Shown: piece by piece, positions 5,766-5,978 of the stretch
Layout of the letters: every line of letters begins with the position of its first letter
How positions within the stretch are numbered: the first letter of the stretch is position 1
Translations under genes and position numbers: made by a program
The notes under the pieces: generated by a model
Seen by the model: the letters and a program-made list of their open reading frames with translations, nothing else
The model's database searches: none
What the model was told of the DNA's origin: nothing
Source: AP-15 sp035570935
GTDB lineage: Bacteria > Pseudomonadota > Alphaproteobacteria > ATCC43930 > CGMCC-115725
Length of the DNA: 5,978 nt
Assembly (NCBI GenBank): GCA_035570935.1
Contig: DATMKU010000394.1
Span: 1-5,978 of the forward strand
Reading direction: 5' to 3'

Positions 5766-5978
5766 CGTGTTTACGACGGGAGCCGCAAATTATTACCAGC
5801 AAGATTACCAGCAAAGCCCAAACGACCATCCCGCAGCCGGTCAGGGCAGCGCTGCGGCTGAGCGAGGGAGATGAACTCGGGTACCGGATCGAGGGCGATC
5901 ACGTAGTGCTAAGCAAGGTCAGGCGCAATTCGGTCGACGATCCGTTCGCGACCTTTAGCGAATGGTCGTCCGAGGCCG
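5762..5978 (+). CDS. AbrB/MazE-family DNA-binding protein, probable antitoxin (3' end outside window)
   Basis: 72 residues are present before the right edge and the frame stays open. Residues about 15-52 match a SpoVT-AbrB swapped-hairpin domain: I-T-S-K-A-Q-T-T-I-P-Q-P-V-R (15-28), L-x-L-x-x-G-D-E-L (31-39), and I-E-G-D-H-V-V-L-S-K (43-52). This fold binds palindromic operators as a dimer and is typical of antitoxins that repress their own operon. The following D-D-P-F-A-T-F-S-E-W (59-68) resembles the acidic/aromatic tails with which such antitoxins bind PemK/MazF- or VapC-like toxins, so a toxin gene is expected just downstream. The ATG at 5762 has AAGGA 10 nt upstream but gives about 14 residues before the domain, more than usual. 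Those residues include a duplicated I-T-S-K. Codons such as TTA, CTA, CGA, GTA and AGG are denser here than in the upstream genes, consistent with acquisition by transfer. Confidence 0.82.
   Translation, partial: MACLRREPQIITSKITSKAQTTIPQPVRAALRLSEGDELGYRIEGDHVVLSKVRRNSVDDPFATFSEWSSEA
5792..5815 (+). repeat. 12-bp tandem duplication inside the antitoxin gene
   Basis: ATTACCAGCAAG (5792-5803) is followed immediately by ATTACCAGCAAA (5804-5815), identical at 11 of 12 positions. Being 12 bp it keeps the frame and encodes I-T-S-K twice, exactly at the first strand of the AbrB fold. The second copy is the one in the canonical position before A-Q-T-T-I-P. Confidence 0.85.

Overview
This GC-rich window, densely packed with genes, looks like a proteobacterial chromosome segment, most likely from an alphaproteobacterium. 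The basis for that is the combination of a cyo-type quinol oxidase operon, a Ku gene divergent from a LigD gene with domain order phosphoesterase-ligase-polymerase, and strong G/C bias at third codon positions. The taxonomic call is inference from gene content and style, not from a database match.

Layout. (1) Positions 1-1289, plus strand: the 3' end of cyoB (subunit I, cut by the left edge), then complete cyoC and cyoD. They are joined by stop/start overlaps (ATGA and TGATG) and form the distal part of a cytochrome bo3-type ubiquinol oxidase operon. cyoE (heme O synthase) does not follow. (2) Positions 1344-2015, plus strand: a small alpha/beta hydrolase of the KANL3/Tex30-like (COG3571-like) type with an intact Ser-Asp-His triad; substrate unknown. 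A terminator-like hairpin lies within its first codons. (3) Positions 2028-3035, minus strand: a Ku protein with a long basic Ala/Pro/Lys/Arg tail, convergent with the hydrolase and only 12 bp from it. (4) Positions 3143-5728, plus strand: a multifunctional ATP-dependent DNA ligase D, divergent from ku across 107 bp. Ku and LigD together make a complete two-component bacterial non-homologous end-joining (NHEJ) system: Ku binds broken ends and recruits LigD, which trims, fills and seals them. (5) Positions 5762-5978, plus strand: the 5' part of an AbrB/MazE-family (SpoVT-AbrB fold) DNA-binding protein, cut by the right edge and probably the antitoxin of a toxin-antitoxin pair whose toxin would lie outside the window. 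It is preceded by a hairpin that covers its Shine-Dalgarno sequence and contains an in-frame 12-bp tandem duplication.

No tRNA, rRNA, CRISPR array or insertion sequence was seen, and there is no gene-free stretch longer than about 110 bp. Most of the window is well-known biology. The least ordinary part is the last 250 bases: palindromes over the antitoxin start region, the duplicated ITSK codons, and codon use unlike that of the neighbours.
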